DNA of 64,000 nucleotides from Flavobacteriales bacterium (lineage in GTDB: Bacteria; Bacteroidota; Bacteroidia; Flavobacteriales_D; Crocinitomicaceae), in contig CANMHB010000009.1 of NCBI GenBank assembly GCA_947497485.1, forward strand, positions 1 to 64,000, given 5' to 3'. Below the pieces are notes generated by a model that had not been told where the DNA came from, searched no databases, and saw only the letters and a list, made by a program, of their open reading frames with translations. Position 1 is the stretch's first letter; each line of letters begins with the position of its first letter. The translations under genes and the position numbers were made by a program. This document shows positions 44,300 through 52,265 of this stretch, in pieces.

Positions 44300-44731
44300 A
44301 TGAGTAACTTTTTTAAAAATTATCCTATTGTTGATGCAACTCGTGAAGATGCTCTTGCTTATGTAAGCATTCTCTTTTCAATTGCCGCTTGCGATGAATT
44401 AGATTCTAAAGAGGCTCAATCAATAAGATTGTTGGTCGAGAATAATGAATGGGATTTAAAAATATTTGAAGAAGCAAAGAATAATAAAAATTTTTCATTG
44501 GATACAATTTCTTTATCCTCAATATTGATTGAAGTTGGAGCGCCATACTTATTGAGAGATTTGTGTGCTATTGCCTATTTATCGAATGGTTTTTCGGATA
44601 ATGAAGAGTTTAAAATTAATTTAGTTAGGGAAAAGCTAGGTGTTTCGATAGATTTATACTTAAAAATTAAAAAATCTGTAATCAGTCATATCGAGTCGAT
44701 TAAAATTTGGTCTGAGGTAATTTCTGTTTAA
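44300..44731 (+). CDS. TerB-like helical protein in the graspetide operon
   Basis: 143 aa, fully helical in appearance. The order DALAYVSILFSIAACDELDS-K-E-A-Q, then a long middle, then LLRDLCAIAYLSNGFSDNEE and LGVSIDLYLKIKKSV resembles the TerB/DjlA fold. In that fold two helix pairs each carry an A-C/A-D/S-x-E acidic turn that can bind metal. I cannot assign a reaction. Between a precursor and its ATP-grasp ligase it could be a partner, chaperone or scaffold of the maturation enzyme. It is separated from the ATP-grasp gene by 2 bases. Confidence 0.6.
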   Translation: MSNFFKNYPIVDATREDALAYVSILFSIAACDELDSKEAQSIRLLVENNEWDLKIFEEAKNNKNFSLDTISLSSILIEVGAPYLLRDLCAIAYLSNGFSDNEEFKINLVREKLGVSIDLYLKIKKSVISHIESIKIWSEVISV

Positions 44732-44733
44732 TT

Positions 44734-45714
44734 TTGGGTAAAATTCTAATAGTTTCAAATATAATAGATCCGCATTCTGATGCTGTAATTAATGAAATTA
44801 TTAACAAAGATTCCATTTTTAGATTTAACACCGATGAACTGCTAAATGAATTTAGTTTAGAATTCTTTACGGATGAAAATATAAATTCGAGTAAATTGAT
44901 AAACCCAATCGGCAGATCACTAAATATAGAAGAAGTATCAACTATTTACTACCGACGTCCTGAACAGCCCAAAATAAATATTTCTTCACCTTTCAATAAA
45001 GTTTTAATAAGTGAGGCTTGGTCTAGTTTTTTTCATTTATTATATAGTAATTATAATAAACAATGGTTGGGGCATCCTCATCTTGATAAGTATGCGTCTT
45101 CGAGGGTTGTTCAATTAAATACCGCTAATAAAGTTGGATGGAAAATTCCCCCAACTTTAATTTCTAAAGATCCAAAAAAAATTAGGCAATTTTCCAATCA
45201 GCATAAAGTTTTAGCAATAAAACCATTAGGAGAAAAAGGTTCGGAAATTGATGGTCAATGGACTCCATATTTTACATCTTTAGTAAACTCTGATGAAATT
45301 ATTGCAAAGTCCGACAATGAAATTGGTGCGACATACAACTATCTTCAAGCTTATATCGAAAAAAATAATGAATGGCGCATAACCGTAATAGGAGATGAAG
45401 TGTTCCCATGCGTTATTTATTCTCAGGAAAATGAAGACAGTAAAATTGACTGGCGTACCGCTCATTTCAATTCAGTACGACATGAAAAAGCAGAAATTTC
45501 AAATAAATTCAAAAACCAACTTATTCAATACTTAAATTACCTTAAGATTCCTTTTGGAGCATTTGATTTTATATTAACACCTGAAAATGAATTTGTTTTT
45601 CTTGAATGTAATCCAAATGGTCAATGGTTATGGATAGAGGATTTAACAGGATTTAAAATATCAAAATCTATTGCGAATTGGTTAGAAAAAATGAATAATG
45701 AAAGAACTTCCTGA
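44734..45714 (+). CDS. ATP-grasp peptide ligase of graspetide (MvdC/MvdD) type
   Basis: 326 aa from a TTG start at 44734, 2 bases after the TerB-like stop. No ATG lies near, and the fold begins at once with GKILIVSN. Features of microviridin-type ligases are visible: YYRRPEQP, DKYASSRVVQL, VLAIKPLGEKGS (ATP Lys), LQAYIEKNNEWRITVIGDEV, GAFDFILTPENEFVFLECNP and NGQWLWIEDLTG (Mg/ATP acids and the hallmark N-x-N-G-Q-W). Such enzymes phosphorylate an Asp or Glu side chain and close ester or amide macrocycles on a leader-bound peptide. Only one ligase is present. It overlaps the next gene by 17 bases. Confidence 0.88.
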   Translation: MGKILIVSNIIDPHSDAVINEIINKDSIFRFNTDELLNEFSLEFFTDENINSSKLINPIGRSLNIEEVSTIYYRRPEQPKINISSPFNKVLISEAWSSFFHLLYSNYNKQWLGHPHLDKYASSRVVQLNTANKVGWKIPPTLISKDPKKIRQFSNQHKVLAIKPLGEKGSEIDGQWTPYFTSLVNSDEIIAKSDNEIGATYNYLQAYIEKNNEWRITVIGDEVFPCVIYSQENEDSKIDWRTAHFNSVRHEKAEISNKFKNQLIQYLNYLKIPFGAFDFILTPENEFVFLECNPNGQWLWIEDLTGFKISKSIANWLEKMNNERTS

Positions 45715-46699
45715 CATTATAAAATGTAATAGAAATAATTTTTTATTCAAAAAAGTACGCAAAGATGACATTCATTTAATTTGGGAATCTGCACCTTTAG
45801 AAGAATTGTTCAAAGTACTAGGACGAGACTGCCTGAATGTTAATGATCTGGCTGATACTATGCAATTGGATTGGACTATTTGGTATTTTTCAATTGACGA
45901 AAAAGGACATTCATATGGATTGCTAAGAGTTGTTCCCGAAATGGATCTAACATACAGTTTGCATGGAATCGGATGGATCCAAAAAAATAAGTATCCCAGA
46001 GTTTTCGTTTTGTCATGGTATGCTTTTCACCATTACTTATTCAATAAAGGAATTGATGTATTAAGAACCTATTGTGACTCATCGAATATAAATGCCATTA
46101 GATTTGACATTAAAACAGGCTATGTTTACGAATATTGCATGCCAGCATTAGTAAATAACAAAATAATACTTCATCTTAAACTTGTTAAAGAGAACTTTTA
46201 TCTGTTATTGGCAAGAAAATCATTTTATTTTGAATTAGAATCATATTCTTTTAATTTTTTGCCAAATGTAGAAGTTGTAAAGGGTTTAGCTAAAACTAAT
46301 ATATCAAAGAAAATTTCCTTTAATATTCAAGTTCTTGACAATGAAAAAGAAAGCCTATTTAAGAAACAATTTTACGATTCAATTTTTATTCATTTCACTT
46401 ACTTGATTCCACCTCCTATTTTTTATTCGATTAAATTGAATAATAAGACTATTTGTTATTTATTAATTTCTGTAATAAACGACTTTAAGAAAATTATTAT
46501 TTTTAATTCTTCAAATTTATCACTAGATATTTATCTTGATTTTATTGAATTCTTAAGATTGAAATTTACTTTAAAATCAAAAGATGTAATTATTATGGAA
46601 GATCACTTACATTCGAAACCATTGAAAGATTCTTTATCTATAAATTTTAAATTTGCAGGCAGTCATATGAATCCACAAGGTAATTATTGGATCGTTTAG
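45698..46699 (+). CDS. GNAT-like protein of the graspetide operon
   Basis: 333 aa, no signal peptide or membrane helix. The N-terminal half (about 14-160) has the feel of a GNAT acetyltransferase: a hydrophobic beta core (GLLRVVPEMDLTYSLHGIGW), a long helix (VFVLSWYAFHHYLFNKGI) and a cysteine-aspartate-serine-x-N-x-x-A segment (TYCDSSNINAIRFDIKTGYV) like the N-x-x-S/A-x-x-x-x-x-K-x-G-F end of GNATs. The second half may be a diverged copy. Microviridin clusters also encode a GNAT that acetylates the peptide, which supports the reading. It is markedly AT-rich and ends the operon. Confidence 0.5.
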   Translation: MKELPDIIKCNRNNFLFKKVRKDDIHLIWESAPLEELFKVLGRDCLNVNDLADTMQLDWTIWYFSIDEKGHSYGLLRVVPEMDLTYSLHGIGWIQKNKYPRVFVLSWYAFHHYLFNKGIDVLRTYCDSSNINAIRFDIKTGYVYEYCMPALVNNKIILHLKLVKENFYLLLARKSFYFELESYSFNFLPNVEVVKGLAKTNISKKISFNIQVLDNEKESLFKKQFYDSIFIHFTYLIPPPIFYSIKLNNKTICYLLISVINDFKKIIIFNSSNLSLDIYLDFIEFLRLKFTLKSKDVIIMEDHLHSKPLKDSLSINFKFAGSHMNPQGNYWIV

Positions 46700-46776
46700 A
46701 TAATTAGAGTTAACTCGAATTACTATTGCTTTCGAAACTTAGATTAAATGCTAAGAATATTTTTCCTAGTCTTTGA

Positions 46777-47145
46777 GTCAGATCATCGAGCAAAAAGGAT
46801 CGCAAGGTAACAATTAGTATTAAAATCATTGAAATGCTTCGTGAATATTACAAAGCTTACAAACCAAAAACGTGGTTGTTTGAAGGTCAATTTCCAAATA
46901 CACGCTATTCTGAAAAAAGTCTAGAAAATGTTTTAAAACAAAGCTTGAATAAAGCTAAAATTTCAAAGAAAGTAAGTTTACATTGGTTGCGCCATAGTTA
47001 TGCCACACACTTGCTGGAAAATGGCACAGATTTACGCTACATTCAAGAATTATTAGGTCACTCAAGTTCTAGGACGACGGAAATTTATACACACGTGAGT
47101 ACACGGAATTTACAACAAATTCGTTCCCCATTTGATGATTTATAA
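46777..47145 (+). pseudogene. 5'-truncated tyrosine recombinase (integrase C-terminus)
   Basis: The frame opens directly after a TGA at 46774-46776 and reads [20 protein letters not shown], then the catalytic core [40 protein letters not shown], and the end [11 protein letters not shown]. The His-x-x-Arg, His/Gly-His and nucleophile Tyr of the tyrosine-recombinase box 2 are intact. The arm-binding domain and the first catalytic Arg region are missing, and no start fits. It is XerD/integrase-like; the extra helix that marks classical IntI is absent. It sits just downstream of the graspetide operon and upstream of cassette leader copy B. Confidence 0.85.
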
Positions 47146-47237
47146 AAAGTTTTTCTATTTTTATAAAACCTTCATCAATGAGGCATAGCGAACAATTGTA
47201 TGTTGTGTTTCAGAAAATTTATGAGGGTTATAAGTAA
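47146..47237 (+). other. attI-like candidate between recombinase and cassette leader
   Basis: 92 bases from the recombinase stop to the GTTATGGGC boundary at 47238. It contains GCATAGCGAACAATTGTATG with a central ACAATTGT palindrome and ends in GGGTTATAAGTAA before the boundary. If the recombinase was an integron-type integrase, this is where its primary site would lie. Only position and the boundary sequence support this. Confidence 0.35.
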
Positions 47238-47398
47238 GTTATGGGCAAGTTTAAAACAACATAGCGGTTCAATACAGGCTGACCACCTAAAGTGACAAAA
47301 AAAGTGGAGACAAGAAAACCACTCTAAAAACAGGGAGTAATCTGAAAATCCATAAGAGTTAGAACGAAATTTAAAAAATAACAAAATGAAAAAGTTAA
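47238..47398 (+). repeat. Cassette leader repeat, copy B
   Basis: Starts at GTTATGGGC and ends just past the ATG of the gene at 47386. It is closely similar to 883-1046 with small indels (shared GGCTGACCACCTAAAGTGAC, AGTGGAGACAAGAAA, AATCTGAAAATC). Both copies begin at the same boundary sequence and both lead into a signal-peptide gene, but the coding regions are unrelated. No CCCATAAC box closes this unit downstream. Confidence 0.7.
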
Positions 47399-47805
47399 CA
47401 ATCATTTTAATAATGGCTTTTCAAGTAATTAAAGCTTTAAGTCAAGTCCCAGCACCTTATTATAATCTGCATGATGCATGCGAAACAAATTCAGAGAAAT
47501 GTTGGAAATTAGGTTTATGTTGGAATGAAGAATTGATGGATTATTCTTCGATTCATGAATCCGAAATGTTATTCAGTTATTTTCCACAGAAAAATCCTCT
47601 ATGTATAGATAGCACCACTTATAAATTGACGCCTTCAGATCGAGATGGTGAATTTGCAATCTGGCAATATAAAAATGCCAACATCAGTATTCAAGTGAGA
47701 ATGCGACAGGTAGAATCACTTTTTGGTTATCAGCTTTTTGATGTCAGGTTAAAAAACACGCTAGTGAATGATTGTCAACCATTAACTTTTGTTTGGGAAT
47801 ATTGA
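47386..47805 (+). CDS. Small secreted protein behind cassette leader B
   Basis: 139 aa with a signal peptide (MKKLTIILIMAFQVIKALSQ). The mature part has several cysteines (ACETNSEKCWKLGLCW, PLCIDS, VNDCQPL), which suggest disulfides, and ends in aromatic strands. I do not recognise a family. Its leader is the repeated element at 47238-47398, and a terminator follows at 47855-47876, so it is a single-gene unit within the accessory island. The parallel with the cassette gene at 1034 suggests that both arrived by the same mobilisation route. Confidence 0.65.
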   Translation: MKKLTIILIMAFQVIKALSQVPAPYYNLHDACETNSEKCWKLGLCWNEELMDYSSIHESEMLFSYFPQKNPLCIDSTTYKLTPSDRDGEFAIWQYKNANISIQVRMRQVESLFGYQLFDVRLKNTLVNDCQPLTFVWEY

Positions 47806-47854
47806 AACCAAAAGTTAACAACATTAAAACTTAAAAAATCCTCAAATCAAAATC

Positions 47855-47876
47855 GAGGAGTAGACTTCTCTTTTTT
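47855..47876 (+). terminator. Rho-independent terminator
   Basis: GAGGAG/CTTCTC stem (one G-T pair) with TAGA loop, directly followed by six Ts (47871-47876). It lies 50 bases after the stop of the secreted-protein gene and before the DUF262 pair, whose start is at 48094. The rest of this 288-base gap is AT-rich without further structure. Confidence 0.75.
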
Positions 47877-48093
47877 ATAATTTGTAATATGAAATTAATT
47901 TTCTTAGATTGAACGTTTTTCACATAAGTAGATACCCTATAAGAATTAACATAAAAACAAAAATCAACCGTAAATCCAAATTATCTCTTTAATATGGTTT
48001 TAACAAAATAAAAGTTAGACTGCAACTAAAAACTATAAAGCAACTCATAATAGCTCACTTAATACCGATATTCGCAATATTATAAAATTAGAA

Positions 48094-49419
48094 ATGGAGG
48101 AGATCATTATAGAAAGTCTTACGTTGAAAGAATTGTTTGAGAAACAACACGCACTTGTTATACCTGAATATCAAAGACCCTATGTATGGACACCAAACGA
48201 AATAAACAAACTTTTAGCACAAATCAAACAACATCATAACAGAACCGACGAAAAGCCCTTGTTCTACTTAGGAAGTATTGTATTTTATCAAAACTCTAAA
48301 AATGAATTGGAAATTATAGACGGTCAACAACGTCTTACGAGTTTGCAAATATTATCACTAATCCATTCAAAGTCTGATTTTGGTATAAAATACAACCACC
48401 CTATTTCATTGAAAAATATCAAGGATAATTATAATTATTATTCAACCAACGACTTTGAAGTCTTTGAATTGGACAACATTAATGTAACTATTGTAGTTGT
48501 TGACAATGAAGATTTAGCATATAGTTTCTTTGAAACATTAAATACTGGTGGTAAACGTCTTTCTGGTACGGATATATTAAAGGCACACCACCTTAGAAGC
48601 ATAACAAAGTTTTCAGATCGAAATAAATTCGCTTATAACTGGGAGGAAAAACAAAAGAATTTAGAAGCAGTAAATAAACTTTTAGTAAAGGCTCGTCGGA
48701 TTAATTATATAAAGCCAAACAATATACCAGATAAATTTGCAAGTATAGAAAACTGGAAAGTTGTCTTAACCGAAGAATTTGCAGAAAATATTGGTAGAGA
48801 AAAGAAAGATGTAGGTTTCTCCTTAGTTGAAATTGAAGAGAACACACATCGCATTATTTCAGCGAAATACTCAATTAGACAACCTTTAAACGAAGGAAAA
48901 AATTACATCAATTATCTAATGAGTTTTACTAACTATTATAACGAAATTTTTGAAACAAAAGATAGAAAGGACTTCTATTCAAATTTTAACAATGTAATGA
49001 TTGATCAAATTGATGGAACTGTGGATTTGAGAAGTTTTTATCAATTATGTCTTATATGCTTTGCCGATGTGTTCGGTAAAAACAATCTTTTAGAATTTTC
49101 ACTTTGGATATTCAGACACATTTTTAGTTTACGATTAAACGAACAAAGCCGCATTTATGAGCCAACTGTAAGAAATCATATTGATAACACAAAAATTATA
49201 GAACGCATACTTCATGCTTACAACTATGAGGAAATCATTTCTTATTTGAAAACGTATAGAACTACCGAAATTAAAATTAATGGAAGTCAAGTAAAGCAAA
49301 GATTTTTTAATAAGTGTTGTGATTTTTTTTCATTAAATAATCCAAATGAAGAGAATTTTGATGAAATGCTTAAAATTAAATTTGAGGAAATTGTAAGAAA
49401 GTACAGAGATGAAATTTGA
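48094..49419 (+). CDS. DUF262 protein (GmrSD-like, no HNH)
   Basis: 441 aa. The N-terminal DUF262 domain (about 5-140) has the ParB/Srx-like motifs VIPEYQRPYVW, FYLGSIVFY and IIDGQQRLTSLQ. This domain binds and hydrolyses nucleotides in GmrS-type proteins (DGQQR). The C-terminal 250 residues are helical, with no H-N-H or DUF1524 nuclease motif. It overlaps the next gene by 11 bases, and that gene carries both DUF262 and a nuclease. A two-subunit modification-dependent restriction or other anti-phage system is the most likely role (inference from the GmrSD, BrxU and SspE families). Confidence 0.85.
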   Translation: MEEIIIESLTLKELFEKQHALVIPEYQRPYVWTPNEINKLLAQIKQHHNRTDEKPLFYLGSIVFYQNSKNELEIIDGQQRLTSLQILSLIHSKSDFGIKYNHPISLKNIKDNYNYYSTNDFEVFELDNINVTIVVVDNEDLAYSFFETLNTGGKRLSGTDILKAHHLRSITKFSDRNKFAYNWEEKQKNLEAVNKLLVKARRINYIKPNNIPDKFASIENWKVVLTEEFAENIGREKKDVGFSLVEIEENTHRIISAKYSIRQPLNEGKNYINYLMSFTNYYNEIFETKDRKDFYSNFNNVMIDQIDGTVDLRSFYQLCLICFADVFGKNNLLEFSLWIFRHIFSLRLNEQSRIYEPTVRNHIDNTKIIERILHAYNYEEIISYLKTYRTTEIKINGSQVKQRFFNKCCDFFSLNNPNEENFDEMLKIKFEEIVRKYRDEI

Positions 49420-51346
49420 AACTTACAAAAAAACGATTAAAGATATCGTTCAAGACAACTATGAGTTTATTATTCCTGTTTATCAACGAGCTTATGTTTG
49501 GGATGATGAAGAAATTAAAAAGTTATTAGGTGACCTATTTAATACGTTTAAAATCAGAAATTCTGAAAATGTAAATTACTTTATAGGGAACACTTATGTA
49601 ATTAGGTCATCAAATGAACTTCGAGAAAATCAATTTGAATTGATAGATGGGCAACAACGTTTTACTACATTTTGGCTGATTGCTTACGCTTTCAAGATAT
49701 TAAATATCGAAACGGAAATAACAGACTATTTGGAAATATCTTATCCCAATAGACCAAAAGATATTCGTTTTGATTTTGACATTCGAATCGAAGTCGCGCA
49801 TTACTTAAAAGGATTACTAGACAATAGTTCATACTTGAAATATTCAGATGTTAGTGGAAAGGAGTTTTTAAAATATATCTCTAAAGCTGTTGAAACAATA
49901 AAACACTTTATAACATCGGAAATCAAGGATAATCAGCGCACGGATTTTGGAAATTACATCTACAGAAACGTACAATTTGTTTTTAATGTCGCTCCAAAAA
50001 ATACAGATTTGAATTCTTTGTTTACTGCATTAGGGACATCAGGCATACAACTTCAACAATCTGATATTTTAAAAGCTCGATTACTTGAAAAGCTGAATAA
50101 AGGTTCACGAATTAAATATTCAAAAATTTGGGAAGCCTGTGAAGACATGAGCAACTATTTTGAAAAAAATGTTGCTGACGTTTTTAATATTGAAAGATCA
50201 ACCATCAAACCAATAGATTTTAAATTTTTCGATGAAGCTTATTTTGGAATAAATGACGAATCAAAATTATCTGAAAAAAATGCTCATGCAAAAACAATAT
50301 CTGAAATTGTAAACGAGCAAGAAATTGTTGTCAAAATTGATTCAACAAGCTTAGACAAAAGTTCTAAATGCCGTTCCATAATCTCCTTTAATATTTTGTT
50401 ATTACACACCTACCGAATATTCAACTTACAAAAAGATCGCGATAAATTTGAACATAACATAGATTCCAAAAATTTACTCTCAACAATAAAACTTGATACA
50501 TTTCGAACTTCTGAAGAAACTGGGTACTTTTTTGAATTATTATGGAAGGTTCGTTACACATTCGACAAACACGTTGTTAAATGGCGATTTGAAGAAGATA
50601 ATGACAATGATGAAAAGTTACTATTGACAGATATATCGACAAGCAGAAGTAACGAGAAAAACTATTTTTCGAGGACTAATTTACCTTATTCACCTCTTCA
50701 AATGCTTCAATCTGTTTTGTATTTCACAGGTGGATTTACACAACAATACTGGTTGACACCCTTTCTTTATTTCTTACTCGAAACAGAAAATCATAACGAA
50801 AAACTGATACTTGAAGAATTAGAAAAAATTGACAATTTAATGTTGCCGGGAGATAAAAAAGAAATTTCTTTGGAGCTGATGACGCGAGAGAAACGAAATG
50901 AAAAAATTGAGTTAAAAGTTTTAAATATTTTATTAGAACCCAATGGAACCGGTTTTAATCATTATTGGTTCTACAAATTAGAATATTTACTTTGGAAAAA
51001 ATGGGACAAAAACGACTTTAAAGTAAAACATTTCCGAATAACCTCTAAGAATTCCATAGAGCACGTTTTTCCACAAATCCATGAATTTGGGAGCCAATTA
51101 ACCGACTCTGAGTTCGATTGGCTTAACAGCTTTGGTAATTTAGGATTGCTTTCTGTAGGAGAAAATTCGTCATACAATAATCAAGATGTTAAGAAGAAGA
51201 AAGTTGATTTCGATCATAAATTAACGTATGATTCATTAAAACTAGCACTAATATATTCCTCAAATGATATAGATTATTGGGGAATTGAAAACATCAAAAA
51301 ACACCAAGAAGAAATGATCGAAACGTTAAAAAACCATTACAAGTAA
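49409..51346 (+). CDS. DUF262-DUF1524 putative nuclease
   Basis: 645 aa. DUF262 domain (about 8-130: IIPVYQRAYVWDDEEIKKLL, YFIGNTYVI, LIDGQQRFTTFW), a long helical middle, and a C-terminal DUF1524 domain with the HNH-type core NSIEHVFPQ (about 549-557) and WLNSFGNLGLLSVGENSSYN (about 570-590). This is the architecture of GmrSD, BrxU and SspE, in which NTP hydrolysis drives cleavage of modified or foreign DNA. It pairs with the nuclease-less DUF262 gene just upstream. Confidence 0.88.
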   Translation: MKFETYKKTIKDIVQDNYEFIIPVYQRAYVWDDEEIKKLLGDLFNTFKIRNSENVNYFIGNTYVIRSSNELRENQFELIDGQQRFTTFWLIAYAFKILNIETEITDYLEISYPNRPKDIRFDFDIRIEVAHYLKGLLDNSSYLKYSDVSGKEFLKYISKAVETIKHFITSEIKDNQRTDFGNYIYRNVQFVFNVAPKNTDLNSLFTALGTSGIQLQQSDILKARLLEKLNKGSRIKYSKIWEACEDMSNYFEKNVADVFNIERSTIKPIDFKFFDEAYFGINDESKLSEKNAHAKTISEIVNEQEIVVKIDSTSLDKSSKCRSIISFNILLLHTYRIFNLQKDRDKFEHNIDSKNLLSTIKLDTFRTSEETGYFFELLWKVRYTFDKHVVKWRFEEDNDNDEKLLLTDISTSRSNEKNYFSRTNLPYSPLQMLQSVLYFTGGFTQQYWLTPFLYFLLETENHNEKLILEELEKIDNLMLPGDKKEISLELMTREKRNEKIELKVLNILLEPNGTGFNHYWFYKLEYLLWKKWDKNDFKVKHFRITSKNSIEHVFPQIHEFGSQLTDSEFDWLNSFGNLGLLSVGENSSYNNQDVKKKKVDFDHKLTYDSLKLALIYSSNDIDYWGIENIKKHQEEMIETLKNHYK

Positions 51347-51402
51347 GAATAAAAGTAATGGAGGAACTAAAGACTAAATCGAATACCGTTGTCTCAAACC
51401 CC

Positions 51403-52263
51403 TTACAACCCCAATTCCTTCTCCCAATACTCATTCAACAAAACAATCAATTTTCGTGACATATTGTTAAAAAAGCGCTTGGTGCGGTAACCGCCAATCC
51501 AGTTGATTCCGCGTATGGCATTGGTGATAAAAATCTCATCGGCTGCCAGTAAGTTTTGAGGAAGAATCGCACATTCATAAACTTTGATTCCGTGACTTAT
51601 TGCCAAATTGATAATTTGCATTCGCATGGTTCCGGCCAAACAGCCTTCATCTAATCCTGGTGTGTAAAGCACGCCATTACTCACAACAAAAACATTGCAA
51701 CTGGAAGTTTCTAAAATATTGCCACGATCATTACTCAAAAAAACATCGTCTAATCCCTTTTCCTTGGCTGAAAGCGCCGCCATTACGTAGGTGAGGCCTG
51801 CCTTGGTTTTATAATTCGAAAGGAAATTCTTTTGAAGTTTGATGTCTTGATAAATATCAACCTCCAATCCTTTTGCATTCAATTCGAAATGATTGACTTC
51901 ATAAGGATAAACTTCAATATAAAACGAAGATTCGTTGGAGTCTGGTAAATAAGCTCCGCCTGTAACTCGGTCAAGGGACATTCGACATCTCCCTCCCTCC
52001 TCGATCTCAGATTTTTTAATCAACTCCGTTATTTTATCCCGAAAAAACTCAGTTGTATAATAGGAAGGAGTGCGCATCTTAATGACTTTCGCTCCATCCA
52101 ACATACGTTTTATGTGATTTTCCAGATTTAACGGTTGTCCACCCATAATTCGGATGCTTTCAAAAACACCATCACCATATAAATGTCCTCTGTTCCCTGG
52201 ATGAATTGTTGGGGAGTCATTTGGTAAAATTGTACCGTTATTATTTACGTATAAAACTGCCAT
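51403..52263 (-). CDS. Class IV aminotransferase (PabC/IlvE-like)
   Basis: 286 aa, PLP-dependent fold type IV. Visible are YGDGVFESIRIMGGQPLNLE, NYKTKAGLTYVMAALSAKEK (internal-aldimine Lys), DRGNILETSSCNVFVV, LDEGCLAGTMRMQII and ADEIFITNAIRGINWIGGYR. These proteins are aminodeoxychorismate lyases (folate), branched-chain aminotransferases or D-amino-acid aminotransferases. The short length and absence of branched-chain markers favour the PabC-like group, without certainty. The rhomboid gene lies 2 bases upstream. Confidence 0.88.
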   Translation of the reverse strand: MAVLYVNNNGTILPNDSPTIHPGNRGHLYGDGVFESIRIMGGQPLNLENHIKRMLDGAKVIKMRTPSYYTTEFFRDKITELIKKSEIEEGGRCRMSLDRVTGGAYLPDSNESSFYIEVYPYEVNHFELNAKGLEVDIYQDIKLQKNFLSNYKTKAGLTYVMAALSAKEKGLDDVFLSNDRGNILETSSCNVFVVSNGVLYTPGLDEGCLAGTMRMQIINLAISHGIKVYECAILPQNLLAADEIFITNAIRGINWIGGYRTKRFFNNMSRKLIVLLNEYWEKELGL

Positions 52264-52265
52264 TT

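Noticed and set aside
46777-47145. Complete small integrase gene starting at the ATG 46834
   Set aside because: The reading frame continues upstream of that ATG with recombinase sequence (KKDRKVTIS) to a stop at 46774, and the N-terminal domain is missing, so it is a truncated gene.
47175-47405. Antisense open frame over cassette leader B as a gene
   Set aside because: Its similarity to the frame over leader A ends where the DNA repeat ends, and the termini differ; DNA-level conservation explains it. Kept only as a low-interest finding.
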